Below are positions 31,822 to 37,930 of a stretch of DNA of 37,930 nt, in pieces; within the stretch, counting starts at the first letter, position 1, and each line of letters starts with the position of its first letter. Under the pieces are notes generated by a model that saw only the letters and a program-made list of their open reading frames with translations, had not been told where the DNA came from and did not search any database. This stretch comes from DASSTY01 sp035760645 (GTDB lineage Bacteria; Gemmatimonadota; Gemmatimonadetes; Gemmatimonadales; GWC2-71-9). The stretch covers positions 1 to 37,930 of the forward strand of contig DASTSO010000010.1 of assembly GCA_035760645.1 (NCBI GenBank), in the 5' to 3' direction. The position numbers were made by a program, and so were the translations under genes.

Positions 31822-31845
31822 GCGGGGGCGCTGCAGCGCCCCCGC
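31822..31845 (+). terminator. 24-bp perfect GC palindrome downstream of the 105-residue protein
   Basis: A perfect palindrome centred on CTGCAG with GGGGGCG arms lies 10 bases after the stop codon. As RNA it forms a very stable hairpin, so termination is likely although no U-tract follows. Confidence 0.5.
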
Positions 31846-31853
31846 TGCAGCGC

Positions 31854-31934
31854 GTGATCACACCGGTCGCCGGCTACGGCACCATCCTCCGCGGCAAGAC
31901 CTCCCACCTCGGCGACCGCACCGTCCCTGCTTGA
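31854..31934 (+). pseudogene. Possible gene remnant (C-terminal fragment)
   Basis: A 26-codon frame from GTG to TGA reads VITPVAGYGTILRGK then TSHLGDRTVPA. Almost every third base is C or G, as in real genes here, and the upstream extension in the same frame runs into the neighbouring gene. HLGDRTVP resembles the GDGTVP segment of lipase-like alpha/beta hydrolases, which suggests a decayed gene end. It has no ribosome site, so it is probably not translated from its own start. Confidence 0.25.
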
Positions 31935-31959
31935 CAGCCCGCCCGGCGCGTCGTAGGTA
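31931..31959 (+). promoter_or_regulatory. Promoter with consensus -35 before the 140-residue protein
   Basis: A perfect TTGACA (31931-31936) and TAGGTA (31954-31959) are 17 bases apart; the ATG is at 32050. The -10 is weak. Confidence 0.5.
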
Positions 31960-32049
31960 TGGCGTACCACTACGTCCCAGAACACGCCAGAACACAGGCC
32001 GGCGGTCCCGGTCCGAGGCAGCGAGTCCCCCTTCGTGGAGGTGGGCCCC

Positions 32050-32472
32050 ATGCGCGATGCCGAGCAGGTCCCGGTGCGACCGAAGGTGCGGGAATGGAGC
32101 TGGTGGGCGCCGCAGGTGGATCGTGCGCTGGAGGACCGCGCGCTGAAGCGCGCGCTCGAGCGGGCGCGCGGCCGGGACGCGAGCCCGCCCGCGAGCGCAT
32201 GGAGCGTCGAGGAGCTGCGCTCGGGGCTGGTCGTGGCGCCCGACGGCACCATCGAGCGGCTCGGCGTGCCGGGCGTGCCGCTCGACGAGCGGGAGGTGGC
32301 GGAGGCGCTCGAGCGCTACGCCGCGCTGAACCGGGTGCTGGCCGAGCGGCTGCAGCGCGCGGGGCTCGCCGAGGCCGACATTCGTCGGGGGCTCGTGCCG
32401 GCCGAGACGTACCGGCTGCAGGTGGACGAGCTGCGCCGCTACCACGCGGCGATGGTGGGCGCCGAGGGCTGA
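32050..32472 (+). CDS. Hypothetical 140-residue helical protein
   Basis: Not recognised. The ATG at 32050 has GTGGAGG eight bases upstream; an in-frame GTG at 32035 lies inside that site. The N-terminal part is Arg/Glu-rich and helical (WAPQVDRALEDRALKRALER). A central short hairpin (GLVVAPDGTIERLGVPGVPL) follows. The last 65 residues are one or two charged helices (REVAEALERYAALNRVLAER, then ETYRLQVDELRRYHAAM). No Cys, signal or membrane segment. It may dimerise by coiled coil. It is a single gene with its own promoter, next to the palindrome that precedes the DinB cluster. Confidence 0.7.
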   Translation: MRDAEQVPVRPKVREWSWWAPQVDRALEDRALKRALERARGRDASPPASAWSVEELRSGLVVAPDGTIERLGVPGVPLDEREVAEALERYAALNRVLAERLQRAGLAEADIRRGLVPAETYRLQVDELRRYHAAMVGAEG

Positions 32473-32526
32473 AGGCGCGCGGCCACCCGCCGCGGTCGGG
32501 CGTCGCGCCTACTCTCCCGCTCGGGC

Positions 32527-32555
32527 CGGCCGTATACTCGAAGGGTATACGGCCG
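32527..32555. promoter_or_regulatory. 29-bp interrupted palindrome (operator candidate)
   Basis: Two perfect 11-base arms (CGGCCGTATAC and GTATACGGCCG) flank TCGAAGG, ending 17 bases before the DinB start. The GTATAC halves are the only AT-rich part, so a dimeric repressor (PadR- or TetR-like sites have this look) may sit on the promoter. Being in the leader it could also fold as a hairpin. Confidence 0.6.
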
Positions 32556-32572
32556 CCAGGAGCATGCGCGCG

Positions 32573-33094
32573 ATGACCTCTCCCCTTCCCGAACCCTGGC
32601 TGCGGGGGCCCCTGCCGGGGATCCCCGCCGGACTGCAGCCCGTCGCGCACGCGCTCGTCGCGTCGCGCGAGGACGTGGCGCAGGCGCTCGACGGCCTCAC
32701 CACGGCGCAGCTCTGGCAGCGCCCCGGCGGCGCGGCGGCGATCGGCTGGCACGTGCTGCACCTCGCGGGGAGCACCGACCGGCTCTGCACCTACGCGCGC
32801 GGGGAGGCGCTCACCGAGACGCAGCGCGCCGCCCTCGCCCGGGAGCGCGAGCTGCCCGCGCCGCCGCCCGCGCTCGAGGAGCTCCGGGCCGAGTGGGAGC
32901 GGGTCGTCGAGCGCGCGCTCGCGCAGCTCGCCGGCACGCCGGAGTCCGCCCTCGACGATCCGCGGCCCGTCGGCCGCGCGCAGTTGCCCTCCACCGTGCG
33001 CGGGCTGCTCTTCCATGCGGCCGAGCACAGCCGGCGCCACGTCGGGCAGATCGTCACCACCGCGAAGATCATCCGTGGCCTCGCCCTCGCCTGA
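32573..33094 (+). CDS. DinB-like four-helix protein, first
   Basis: A 173-residue protein of the DinB/YfiT-like superfamily (PF12867), metal-binding four-helix bundles that include thiol-dependent S-transferases such as bacillithiol transferases. The metal triad is likely H63 (IGWHVLHLAGSTDRL) with H152 and H156 (HAAEHSRRHVGQI). There are two ATGs nine bases apart; 32573 leaves ten bases after AGGAG, whereas 32564 would leave only one. It opens a compact gene run and lies directly behind the 29-bp palindrome. Its last 20 bases overlap the next gene. The substrate thiol is unknown. Confidence 0.85.
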   Translation: MTSPLPEPWLRGPLPGIPAGLQPVAHALVASREDVAQALDGLTTAQLWQRPGGAAAIGWHVLHLAGSTDRLCTYARGEALTETQRAALARERELPAPPPALEELRAEWERVVERALAQLAGTPESALDDPRPVGRAQLPSTVRGLLFHAAEHSRRHVGQIVTTAKIIRGLALA

Positions 33095-33617
33095 GCGGCG
33101 GAGCGTCGCCGGCTTCCCCGTCGAGGTCCGCAACACGCGGCCGGACATCGACACGGCGTACGTCCTCGCGCGTCTGGCCGAGGCGCTCGCTCTCATCGGG
33201 CGCCATCAGCCGCGCGCGCTGCGGCGGCTGCGCGCGGACGTCGCGGGCTTCGACGTGCGGCGCTATCCGTGCCGCGGTGCGCTGTTCACCGACACGCGCG
33301 TCTGTCTCGTCGAGCTCACTTTTCTCGGCACCGGCCGGCACGCCGTGGCGGAGATCGCCGCGACGATCGTGCACGAGGGGATGCACGCGCGGCTCGCCCG
33401 CCTCGGCCTCTCGGCGCGGCCCGAGACGCTCGCGCGCGAGGAGCGCCTGTGCCGGGAGGCGGAGCTCGAGTTCGGGCTCGCCATTCCCGACGGCGCGGTC
33501 GTGGTGGAGCGCGCGCGCCAGTCGCTCGCGCTCGCCGATGCGGAGGTGGCGCCGCGGATCGACTGGGCCCAGGCGCAGCGCAACGTGGAGCGCGTGGACC
33601 GGGAGGAGCGCGGATGA
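33075..33617 (+). CDS. HExxH-containing putative metalloprotein
   Basis: A 180-residue protein starting at GTG 33075, inside the end of the DinB gene in another frame. The centre reads AEIAATIVHEGMHARL, an HExxH helix with H100, E101 and H104. REERLCREAELEFG lies about 20 residues further and can supply a glutamate as third ligand (E122, E123 or E128), as in gluzincin peptidases. The N-terminal half (PDIDTAYVLARLAEAL, then FPVEVRNT) is helical. No signal peptide, so cytosolic. It matches no peptidase family I can name; a non-peptidase metal fold is possible. Position between two DinB genes suggests a shared stress or modification role. Confidence 0.75.
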   Translation: MASPSPERRSVAGFPVEVRNTRPDIDTAYVLARLAEALALIGRHQPRALRRLRADVAGFDVRRYPCRGALFTDTRVCLVELTFLGTGRHAVAEIAATIVHEGMHARLARLGLSARPETLAREERLCREAELEFGLAIPDGAVVVERARQSLALADAEVAPRIDWAQAQRNVERVDREERG

Positions 33618-33627
33618 GGGCACGCCC

Positions 33628-34095
33628 GTGAGCGAGATCCCGCGGCTCGTCGACCAGCTCGAGCGCGCGCTCGACGGCGACGCGTGGCACGGCCCGCCGC
33701 TGCTCGCCGTGCTGCGCGGGCTCGATGCGGCGGCGGCCGCCCGCCGGCCATGCGCCGGGACGCACACCGCGTGGGAGCTCGCGCTGCACGTCCGCTGCTG
33801 GCTCGACGTCGCGCGGCGCCGGATCGCGGGCGAGGCGGTCGAGCCGAACGAGGCGGAGAACTGGCCGCCGATGCCCGCCGCGACGGACGCCGAATGGGCG
33901 CGGACCGTCGCGGCGGTCGAGGCGAGCTACCGCGCGCTGATCGCCGCGGCGGCCCGGCTGGACGACACGGCGCTCGCGCGGCCGGTATCGGGGCAGGCGT
34001 ACGACACCTACGTGCTGCTGCACGGCGCGCTCCAGCACACCCTCTATCACGCGGGGCAGATCGCCCTGCTCGGGCGGACCGCCGCCGGGAGGTAG
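33628..34095 (+). CDS. DinB-like four-helix protein, second
   Basis: A 155-residue DinB-superfamily protein. Metal-binding histidines are H54 (AWELALHVRCWLDVARRRI) and H137/H141 (LHGALQHTLYHAGQIALLG), the arrangement of the family. The GTG at 33628 is the only usable start after the HExxH gene stop, with ten bases between the two. It is only distantly similar to the first DinB protein, so the two are not a recent duplication. Members act as thiol transferases or have unknown roles; many are expressed under stress. It is followed after 8 bases by the DUF488 gene, consistent with one transcript. Confidence 0.85.
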   Translation: MSEIPRLVDQLERALDGDAWHGPPLLAVLRGLDAAAAARRPCAGTHTAWELALHVRCWLDVARRRIAGEAVEPNEAENWPPMPAATDAEWARTVAAVEASYRALIAAAARLDDTALARPVSGQAYDTYVLLHGALQHTLYHAGQIALLGRTAAGR

Positions 34096-34103
34096 ATCCG
34101 CGC

Positions 34104-34571
34104 ATGTACACGCTCGCGACGATCGGCTATCAGGGCACGACGGTCCAGCGCGTCGTCGAGACGCTGCGCGATGCGGGCGTCGCGCTCCTCGTGGACGTGC
34201 GCGCCGTGGCGAGCTCGCGCAAGCCGGGCTTCTCCAAGAACCAGCTCGCCGCCAACCTCGAGACGGGCGGGATCGACTACGTCCATCTGCGCGACCTCGG
34301 CACCCCCGCCGCCGGCCGCGCCGCGGCGCATGCGGGGCGCTTCGAGGAGATGCGCCGGATCTACCTCGGGCAGCTCGCCACGCCCGCGGCCGAGGAGGAG
34401 ATGGAGACGCTCGCGGGGATCGTGCTCTCGGGGACGCGCGCCTGTCTCCTCTGCTTCGAGGCCGATCCCGCGCACTGCCACCGCACGATCCTCGCCGAGA
34501 CGCTCGCGGCGCGGCTCCCGCTCGCGATCGAGAACCTGCGGCCCGCGCCGGAGCACGCGGACGATGCCTGA
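34104..34571 (+). CDS. DUF488 family protein
   Basis: A 155-residue DUF488 protein (PF04343). The family marks are all here: TIGYQG at the start, LLVDVRAVASSRKPGFSK, and LLCFEADPAHCHR with C117, C125 and H126. The fold is thought to be P-loop/rhodanese-like or nucleic-acid related, with conserved Cys and His but no firmly known activity. The ATG has GGGAGGT ten bases upstream. Its end overlaps the next small gene by eight bases, so the cluster remains translationally coupled. Confidence 0.92.
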   Translation: MYTLATIGYQGTTVQRVVETLRDAGVALLVDVRAVASSRKPGFSKNQLAANLETGGIDYVHLRDLGTPAAGRAAAHAGRFEEMRRIYLGQLATPAAEEEMETLAGIVLSGTRACLLCFEADPAHCHRTILAETLAARLPLAIENLRPAPEHADDA

Positions 34572-34791
34572 GCCCGCGCCGCCCGATCGCGGCGAGCGGC
34601 TCGCGCTCGCCGAGCGGGTGCGCGCGGCGTGCGTGCGGGCGGCGCTCGAGGGGTACGAGGCCGCGGGCCTGAGCGGCCTCTGTGCCGAGGGCCGGCTGGA
34701 GGCGGCGGTGGACGCGATGCGACGCGTGGACCTGCGCGCGCTCGTGGCCGACCGGAGCGCGGAGTCCCCGACGGAGCGCGACGCGCGATGA
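34564..34791 (+). CDS. Small helical protein, 75 residues
   Basis: A 75-residue, all-helical protein: ERLALAERVRAACVRAALEG, then YEAAGLSGLCAEGRLEAA and VDAMRRVDL. The GLCAEGR-W/L-E-x-A pattern occurs in short proteins of several GC-rich phyla that databases often label acetyltransferase without support; I see no acetyl-CoA motif. The ATG overlaps the DUF488 end by eight bases. Coding character is strong over the first 55 residues. Function is unknown. Confidence 0.65.
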   Translation: MPEPAPPDRGERLALAERVRAACVRAALEGYEAAGLSGLCAEGRLEAAVDAMRRVDLRALVADRSAESPTERDAR

Positions 34792-34959
34792 GCGCCTGGG
34801 GGCCGTGGCCGCGCGACCGCGCTGGTTCTGGGAACACTGGAAGGCGCGTCGCTCCGCGGTCTCGTGGGCGAAGAGCTCACCGCGCTCTTCTACCTGCTCG
34901 TGGCGGGGCTGTGCCTCTACGCGGGGCTCGTGGCGGGGTGGTCGTTCGGGTCCCGCTGA
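34788..34959 (+). other. Possible frame-disrupted small membrane protein gene
   Basis: Coding character moves between frames. An ATG at 34788 overlaps the previous stop as ATGA and reads MSAWGPWPRDR. A second frame reads PRWFWEHWKARRSAV. A third, from GTG 34864, reads GEELTALFYLLVAGLCLYAG then LVAGWSFGSR to the TGA at 34957, a clear membrane helix with G/C third positions. Either a 31-residue membrane peptide starts at 34864, or an older gene carries frameshifts (or sequencing errors). Confidence 0.35.
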
Positions 34960-34972
34960 AGGCAGCGCTGCC

Positions 34973-36397
34973 ATGACCGACACCGCGCTCCCCTCCGCGT
35001 CTCCGCTGCCGCCCCCCGGCCCGCCTGCCGTCCTTCCCGCTGCGGGTCTCCTCCGCGTCCTCGGCACCGCATTCGGCGTCGCCATCGCCGTCGGCGCGAC
35101 GATCGGCGGCGGCATCCTCCGCACGCCGGGCGAGGTGGCCGCCGCGCTGCCGCACCCCGGGTGGTACCTGGCCGCCTGGGCCGTGGGCGGCATCGTCATC
35201 CTCCTCGGCACCAACGTCTACTCGGAGCTCGGCGCCGCGCTGCCGCACGCGGGGGGACCCTACGTCTACGCCCGGCGCGCCTTCGGCGACGGCCTCGCCT
35301 TCTTCGTCGGCTACGCCGACTGGCTCAACTGGGCCCTGGGCCCGGTGCTGCTCTCGCTCATCGTGGGCGAGTACATCGGCGGGCTCATCCCCCCGCTCGG
35401 CGGGCATCCGCTGGCCGTGGCCTTCGCCGTCGTCGGCGGGCTCGCCGCGCTGCAGTGGATCGGGGTGCGCTCGGGCGGGCGCACGCAGGAGATCACGACG
35501 CTGCTCAAGGGCCTCGCGCTCCTCGGGCTCGTCGTCGCGGCCTTCGCCCTGCCGCACGCCGACGCGCCCGTGCCGATCGGCGCTCCCGCGCCGCCGGTCC
35601 TGCCGCACGGCCTCGCGCTGCTGGTCGCCTTCGGCGTCGCGATGCAGGGCGTCATCTTCACCTACGACAGCTACTACGCCGTCGTCTACTGCGGCGAGGA
35701 GATCCGCGACCCCGGCCGCGACATCCCGCGCACGATGTTCCGCGGCGTCTGGCTGATCATCGGGATCTACCTTCTGGTGAACCTCGCCTATCTTTCGGTC
35801 GTGCCGGTGGGCCGCATGGCCGGGGACCCGTTCGTCGGGGCCACGATGGCCACCGCGCTCTTCGGCCCGCGCGGCGACACCATCATCCGCCTCGTCATGG
35901 TCGTTTCGATCCTCGGCACCATCAACGCCGAGCTGATGGCGGTGCCGCGCATCCTCCTGGCGATGAGTCGCGACGGGCTCTTTCCGCGCGCGGCCGCGCG
36001 GGTCAACGCCGGCGGCACGCCCACCGTGGCGCTCGGGCTCAGTCTCCTGGTGATCGCCGGCTTCCTCCTCACGGGCTCGTTCGGGGCGGTGCTCCCCATC
36101 GCGGCGATCCTGGGGGTGGTGATGTACGTCTGCGCCTTCGCCGCCTTCTTCGTGCTGCGCCGGCGGGAGCCCGGCCTCGCGCGGCCCTATCGCGCGCGCG
36201 GCTACCCGTGGCTGCCGGCGCTCGCGCTCCTGAGCACGCTCGCCCTGGCCGCCGCGCTCGCCGTCGGCGATCCGCGCAGCGCGCTGCTGCTGCTGGCCGT
36301 CCTGGTGGCGAGCTGGCCCGCCTCGCGGGTGGTGCGGCGGCTCATGCGCCGCGGCCGACCCGACCTTCTGCCCCCCGACTCCGACCGAGGGACGTGA
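34973..36397 (+). CDS. APC-family amino acid permease
   Basis: A 474-residue secondary transporter with about twelve membrane helices (amino acid/polyamine/organocation superfamily). The unwound first-helix motif is GATIGGGILRTPG. YSELGAALPHAGGPYVYARR in helix 2-3, the FTYDSYYAVVYCGEEIRDPGRDIPR loop (quoted in part as YCGEEIRDPGRDIPR) and ILGTINAELMAVPRILLAM are typical of the LAT/YfnA-like groups. The N-terminus is a Pro-rich cytosolic tail. The GltS-type carrier gene begins 4 bases after the stop, so the two are one unit. Substrate is an amino acid not defined by sequence. Confidence 0.92.
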   Translation: MTDTALPSASPLPPPGPPAVLPAAGLLRVLGTAFGVAIAVGATIGGGILRTPGEVAAALPHPGWYLAAWAVGGIVILLGTNVYSELGAALPHAGGPYVYARRAFGDGLAFFVGYADWLNWALGPVLLSLIVGEYIGGLIPPLGGHPLAVAFAVVGGLAALQWIGVRSGGRTQEITTLLKGLALLGLVVAAFALPHADAPVPIGAPAPPVLPHGLALLVAFGVAMQGVIFTYDSYYAVVYCGEEIRDPGRDIPRTMFRGVWLIIGIYLLVNLAYLSVVPVGRMAGDPFVGATMATALFGPRGDTIIRLVMVVSILGTINAELMAVPRILLAMSRDGLFPRAAARVNAGGTPTVALGLSLLVIAGFLLTGSFGAVLPIAAILGVVMYVCAFAAFFVLRRREPGLARPYRARGYPWLPALALLSTLALAAALAVGDPRSALLLLAVLVASWPASRVVRRLMRRGRPDLLPPDSDRGT

Positions 36398-36401
36398 CGA
36401 C

Positions 36402-37634
36402 GTGACCCTGACGCTCGACATGATCCAGACCACCGCGCTCGCCGCGGTGGTCCTGTTTGCGGGCTACCGCATCCGCCGGCGCGTGCCGCTGCTCGACCGG
36501 TTCAACATCCCGGGGCCGGTGGTGGGCGGCTTCCTCTTCGCCGCGCTCGCGCTCGCGGCGCGGCAGGCGGAGCTGCTGCGCTTCGAGTTCGACACGACGC
36601 TGCAGGCGCCGTTCATGATCGCCTTCTTCACCTGCATCGGGCTCGGCGCGAGCCTGGGGCTCCTGCGGGTCGGCGGGCCGCAGGTGCTCCTCTTCTGGCT
36701 GCTCGCCTCGCTCATGGCGGTCGTCCAGAATGCCGTCGGCGTCGGACTCGCGAGCGCGATGGGGGAGCATCCGTTCCTGGGGCTCGTCACCGGCTCGATC
36801 ACGATGACCGGCGGCCACGGCACCGGGGCGGCCTTCGGCAAGCTGCTCGAGGAGCAGTACCACTTCACCGGCGCCGTCACCCTCGCCATGGCGGCCGCCA
36901 CCTTCGGGCTGGTCTGCGGCGGGCTCATCGGCAGCCCGGTCGGCACCCGCCTCATCGCCCGCTACCGGCTCGCTCCCGCCCGGGCGGCGGCCGCGGGTAC
37001 GGCGCCGCCGGCCGGGCTCGCGCACGCCGCGCTGGACGACGAGATCGACACCGAGCCGGCGGGCGAGGCGCCCACGGCCTACTCGCTGCTCGAGGTGCTG
37101 ACGGTCATCCTCGTCTGCATGTGGCTGGGCGGGCTGCTCTCGGAATGGCTGGGCCGCTTCGTGACGCTGCCCGGCTACATCGGCGCGATGATCGTGGCGG
37201 CGGTGGTGCGCAACCTGGCCGACGCCACGAAGCTCGTGCGCATCGAGGGCCGGACGGTGGACGACCTCGGCACCATCGCGCTCTCGCTCTTCCTCACGAT
37301 GGCGCTGATGTCGCTCCGGCTCTGGGAGCTGTTCGACCTCGCGCTGCCGATGCTGGTGATCCTGGCGGTCCAGGTCACCCTCATGATGGCCTTCGCCTAC
37401 TGGGTCACCTTCCGCGTCATGGGCCGCGACTACGACGCGGCGGTGATGGCGGGCGGCCACTGCGGCTTCGGCCTCGGCGCGACCCCGAACGCCGTGGCGA
37501 ACATGGAGGCGCTCGAGGAGCGCTTCGGCCCCGCGCCCCGCGCCTTCCTCGTCGTGCCGATGGTCGGCGCCTTCTTCATCGACTTCACCAACGCGATCAT
37601 CATCACGGGGTACATCAACTGGGTGGCGCGGTGA
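36402..37634 (+). CDS. gltS: GltS-type sodium:glutamate symporter
   Basis: A 410-residue carrier of the GltS family (PF03616). Two inverted halves each contain the glycine-rich re-entrant signature: GSITMTGGHGTGAAFG in the first and MAGGHCGFGLGATPNAVANM in the second. A hydrophilic central loop (about residues 185-228, Ala/Pro/acidic) separates them. It imports glutamate with sodium at the inner membrane. The GTG start lies four bases behind the APC permease stop, so translation is coupled. Specificity for glutamate rather than another dicarboxylic amino acid is taken from the family. Confidence 0.93.
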   Translation: MTLTLDMIQTTALAAVVLFAGYRIRRRVPLLDRFNIPGPVVGGFLFAALALAARQAELLRFEFDTTLQAPFMIAFFTCIGLGASLGLLRVGGPQVLLFWLLASLMAVVQNAVGVGLASAMGEHPFLGLVTGSITMTGGHGTGAAFGKLLEEQYHFTGAVTLAMAAATFGLVCGGLIGSPVGTRLIARYRLAPARAAAAGTAPPAGLAHAALDDEIDTEPAGEAPTAYSLLEVLTVILVCMWLGGLLSEWLGRFVTLPGYIGAMIVAAVVRNLADATKLVRIEGRTVDDLGTIALSLFLTMALMSLRLWELFDLALPMLVILAVQVTLMMAFAYWVTFRVMGRDYDAAVMAGGHCGFGLGATPNAVANMEALEERFGPAPRAFLVVPMVGAFFIDFTNAIIITGYINWVAR

Positions 37635-37637
37635 TCA

Positions 37638-37746
37638 GGGACGAGGGCTTAGGGGCTAGGGGCTAGGGGCTAGGGGCTAGGGGGCTCCCAGCCGATGCCG
37701 GCCTCCTCGCCTCAAGCCCATCCACCACGCCCTAGTCCCTCGTCCC
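37638..37746 (+). repeat. Heptamer array (GGGGCTA)4 within an imperfect inverted repeat
   Basis: Four perfect GGGGCTA units (37652-37679) and a variant follow the gltS stop. GGGACGAGGGCTTAGGG at 37638-37654 is matched in 15 of 17 positions, inverted, by 37730-37746, so the array sits inside one arm of a larger hairpin-like element of about 110 bases. Confidence 0.85.
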
Positions 37747-37784
37747 TCGTCCCCGGCTCGGAACGATGCCACAAGGAGGGCAGG

Positions 37785-37930
37785 ATGACGACGACGACGA
37801 CGGGGCTCGCGAGGTTCGGCGTGATGGTGCTCGGCGCGGCGGTGGCCGGGTGTCACGCCGCGACGGCCCGCGGCAGCGGCGGGGATGCGGTGGTGCGCCC
37901 GGTGATCGAGCACGAGCTGCCGCCGATGGA
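37785..37930 (+). CDS. Lipoprotein, N-terminal part (runs off the window)
   Basis: The start ATG has an AAGGAGGG site. The visible 48 residues are TTTTTGLARFGVMVLGAAVAGC and onwards (quoted in part as VMVLGAAVAGCHAATARG): a short basic N-region, a hydrophobic core and a lipobox AVAGC, so the product is a lipoprotein. The rest (VVRPVIEHELPPM) is too short to classify. A run of ACG codons gives five Thr in a row at the start. Confidence 0.75.
   Translation, partial: MTTTTTGLARFGVMVLGAAVAGCHAATARGSGGDAVVRPVIEHELPPM

Noticed and set aside
37677..37913. Minus-strand frame in the terminal gap
   Set aside because: Arg/His-rich translation over repeats and over the lipoprotein gene; no ribosome site or coding bias.
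1..37930. Signs of a mobile island or prophage
   Set aside because: No integrase, transposase, tRNA-associated direct repeats or change in codon use; the window looks like ordinary chromosome.

Overview
The window is very GC-rich (roughly three quarters G+C, nearly every third codon position G or C), gene-dense and chromosomal in character. No integrase, transposase, phage gene, CRISPR array, tRNA or rRNA was seen. The gene set fits a Gram-negative bacterium: an RND efflux system with a TolC-type outer membrane protein, lipoproteins, Tat-exported enzymes and a TonB C-terminal domain. A Gemmatimonadota-like organism is the best guess. It rests on the large DUF5916 outer-membrane-type protein, the membrane-anchored Ser/Thr kinase, an exported M13 peptidase and GH/Tat lipoproteins together with extreme GC. 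It is an inference, not a proof.

Layout. 1-4.1 kb: an acidic small protein, an exported beta-lactamase-fold serine hydrolase, a convergent Ser/Thr kinase and a 61-residue hydrophilic protein. 4.1-6.2 kb: msrB, divergent from a cytochrome b561-type membrane subunit overlapping an MsrP/YedY-like molybdopterin oxidoreductase. 6.3-15.4 kb: a PLP aminotransferase, a convergent DUF5916 protein, an unknown 181-residue protein, an M13 metallopeptidase, a PAP2-type membrane protein and an alpha/beta-hydrolase-fold protein that has lost its catalytic residues. 15.5-21.5 kb (minus strand): a three-gene efflux operon, tolC-like, then adaptor, then RND pump, joined by two ATGA overlaps. 21.7-24.3 kb: a metallo-beta-lactamase-fold hydrolase and an aldehyde dehydrogenase ending at a textbook terminator.

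24.3-28.7 kb is a tight operon of two exported M55 D-aminopeptidase paralogues, an RraA/HMG-aldolase-like protein, a DgkA-type lipid kinase and an FMN-dependent alpha-hydroxy-acid dehydrogenase. Three of its junctions are GTGA stop/start overlaps, and the fourth looks like a GTGA junction stretched by an 11-bp tandem repeat. 28.9-32.5 kb: a Tat/lipoprotein GH1-like enzyme, a periplasmic TonB_C-domain protein, ribosomal protein bTHX and two small unknown proteins. 32.5-35 kb is a compact cluster (two DinB-like proteins, an HExxH protein, DUF488, a small helical protein, a possible broken membrane peptide) behind a 29-bp palindrome. The window closes with an APC permease coupled to a GltS-type glutamate carrier, a repeat-rich gap and the start of a lipoprotein.

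Two genome-scale signals recur. One is a TANCTT-like -10 element, in three cases placed so close to the ATG that the mRNA should be leaderless. The other is G-rich heptamer arrays in intergenic gaps with G-quadruplex potential. The best candidates for an undescribed system are the palindrome-controlled DinB/HExxH/DUF488 cluster and the double-M55 operon.
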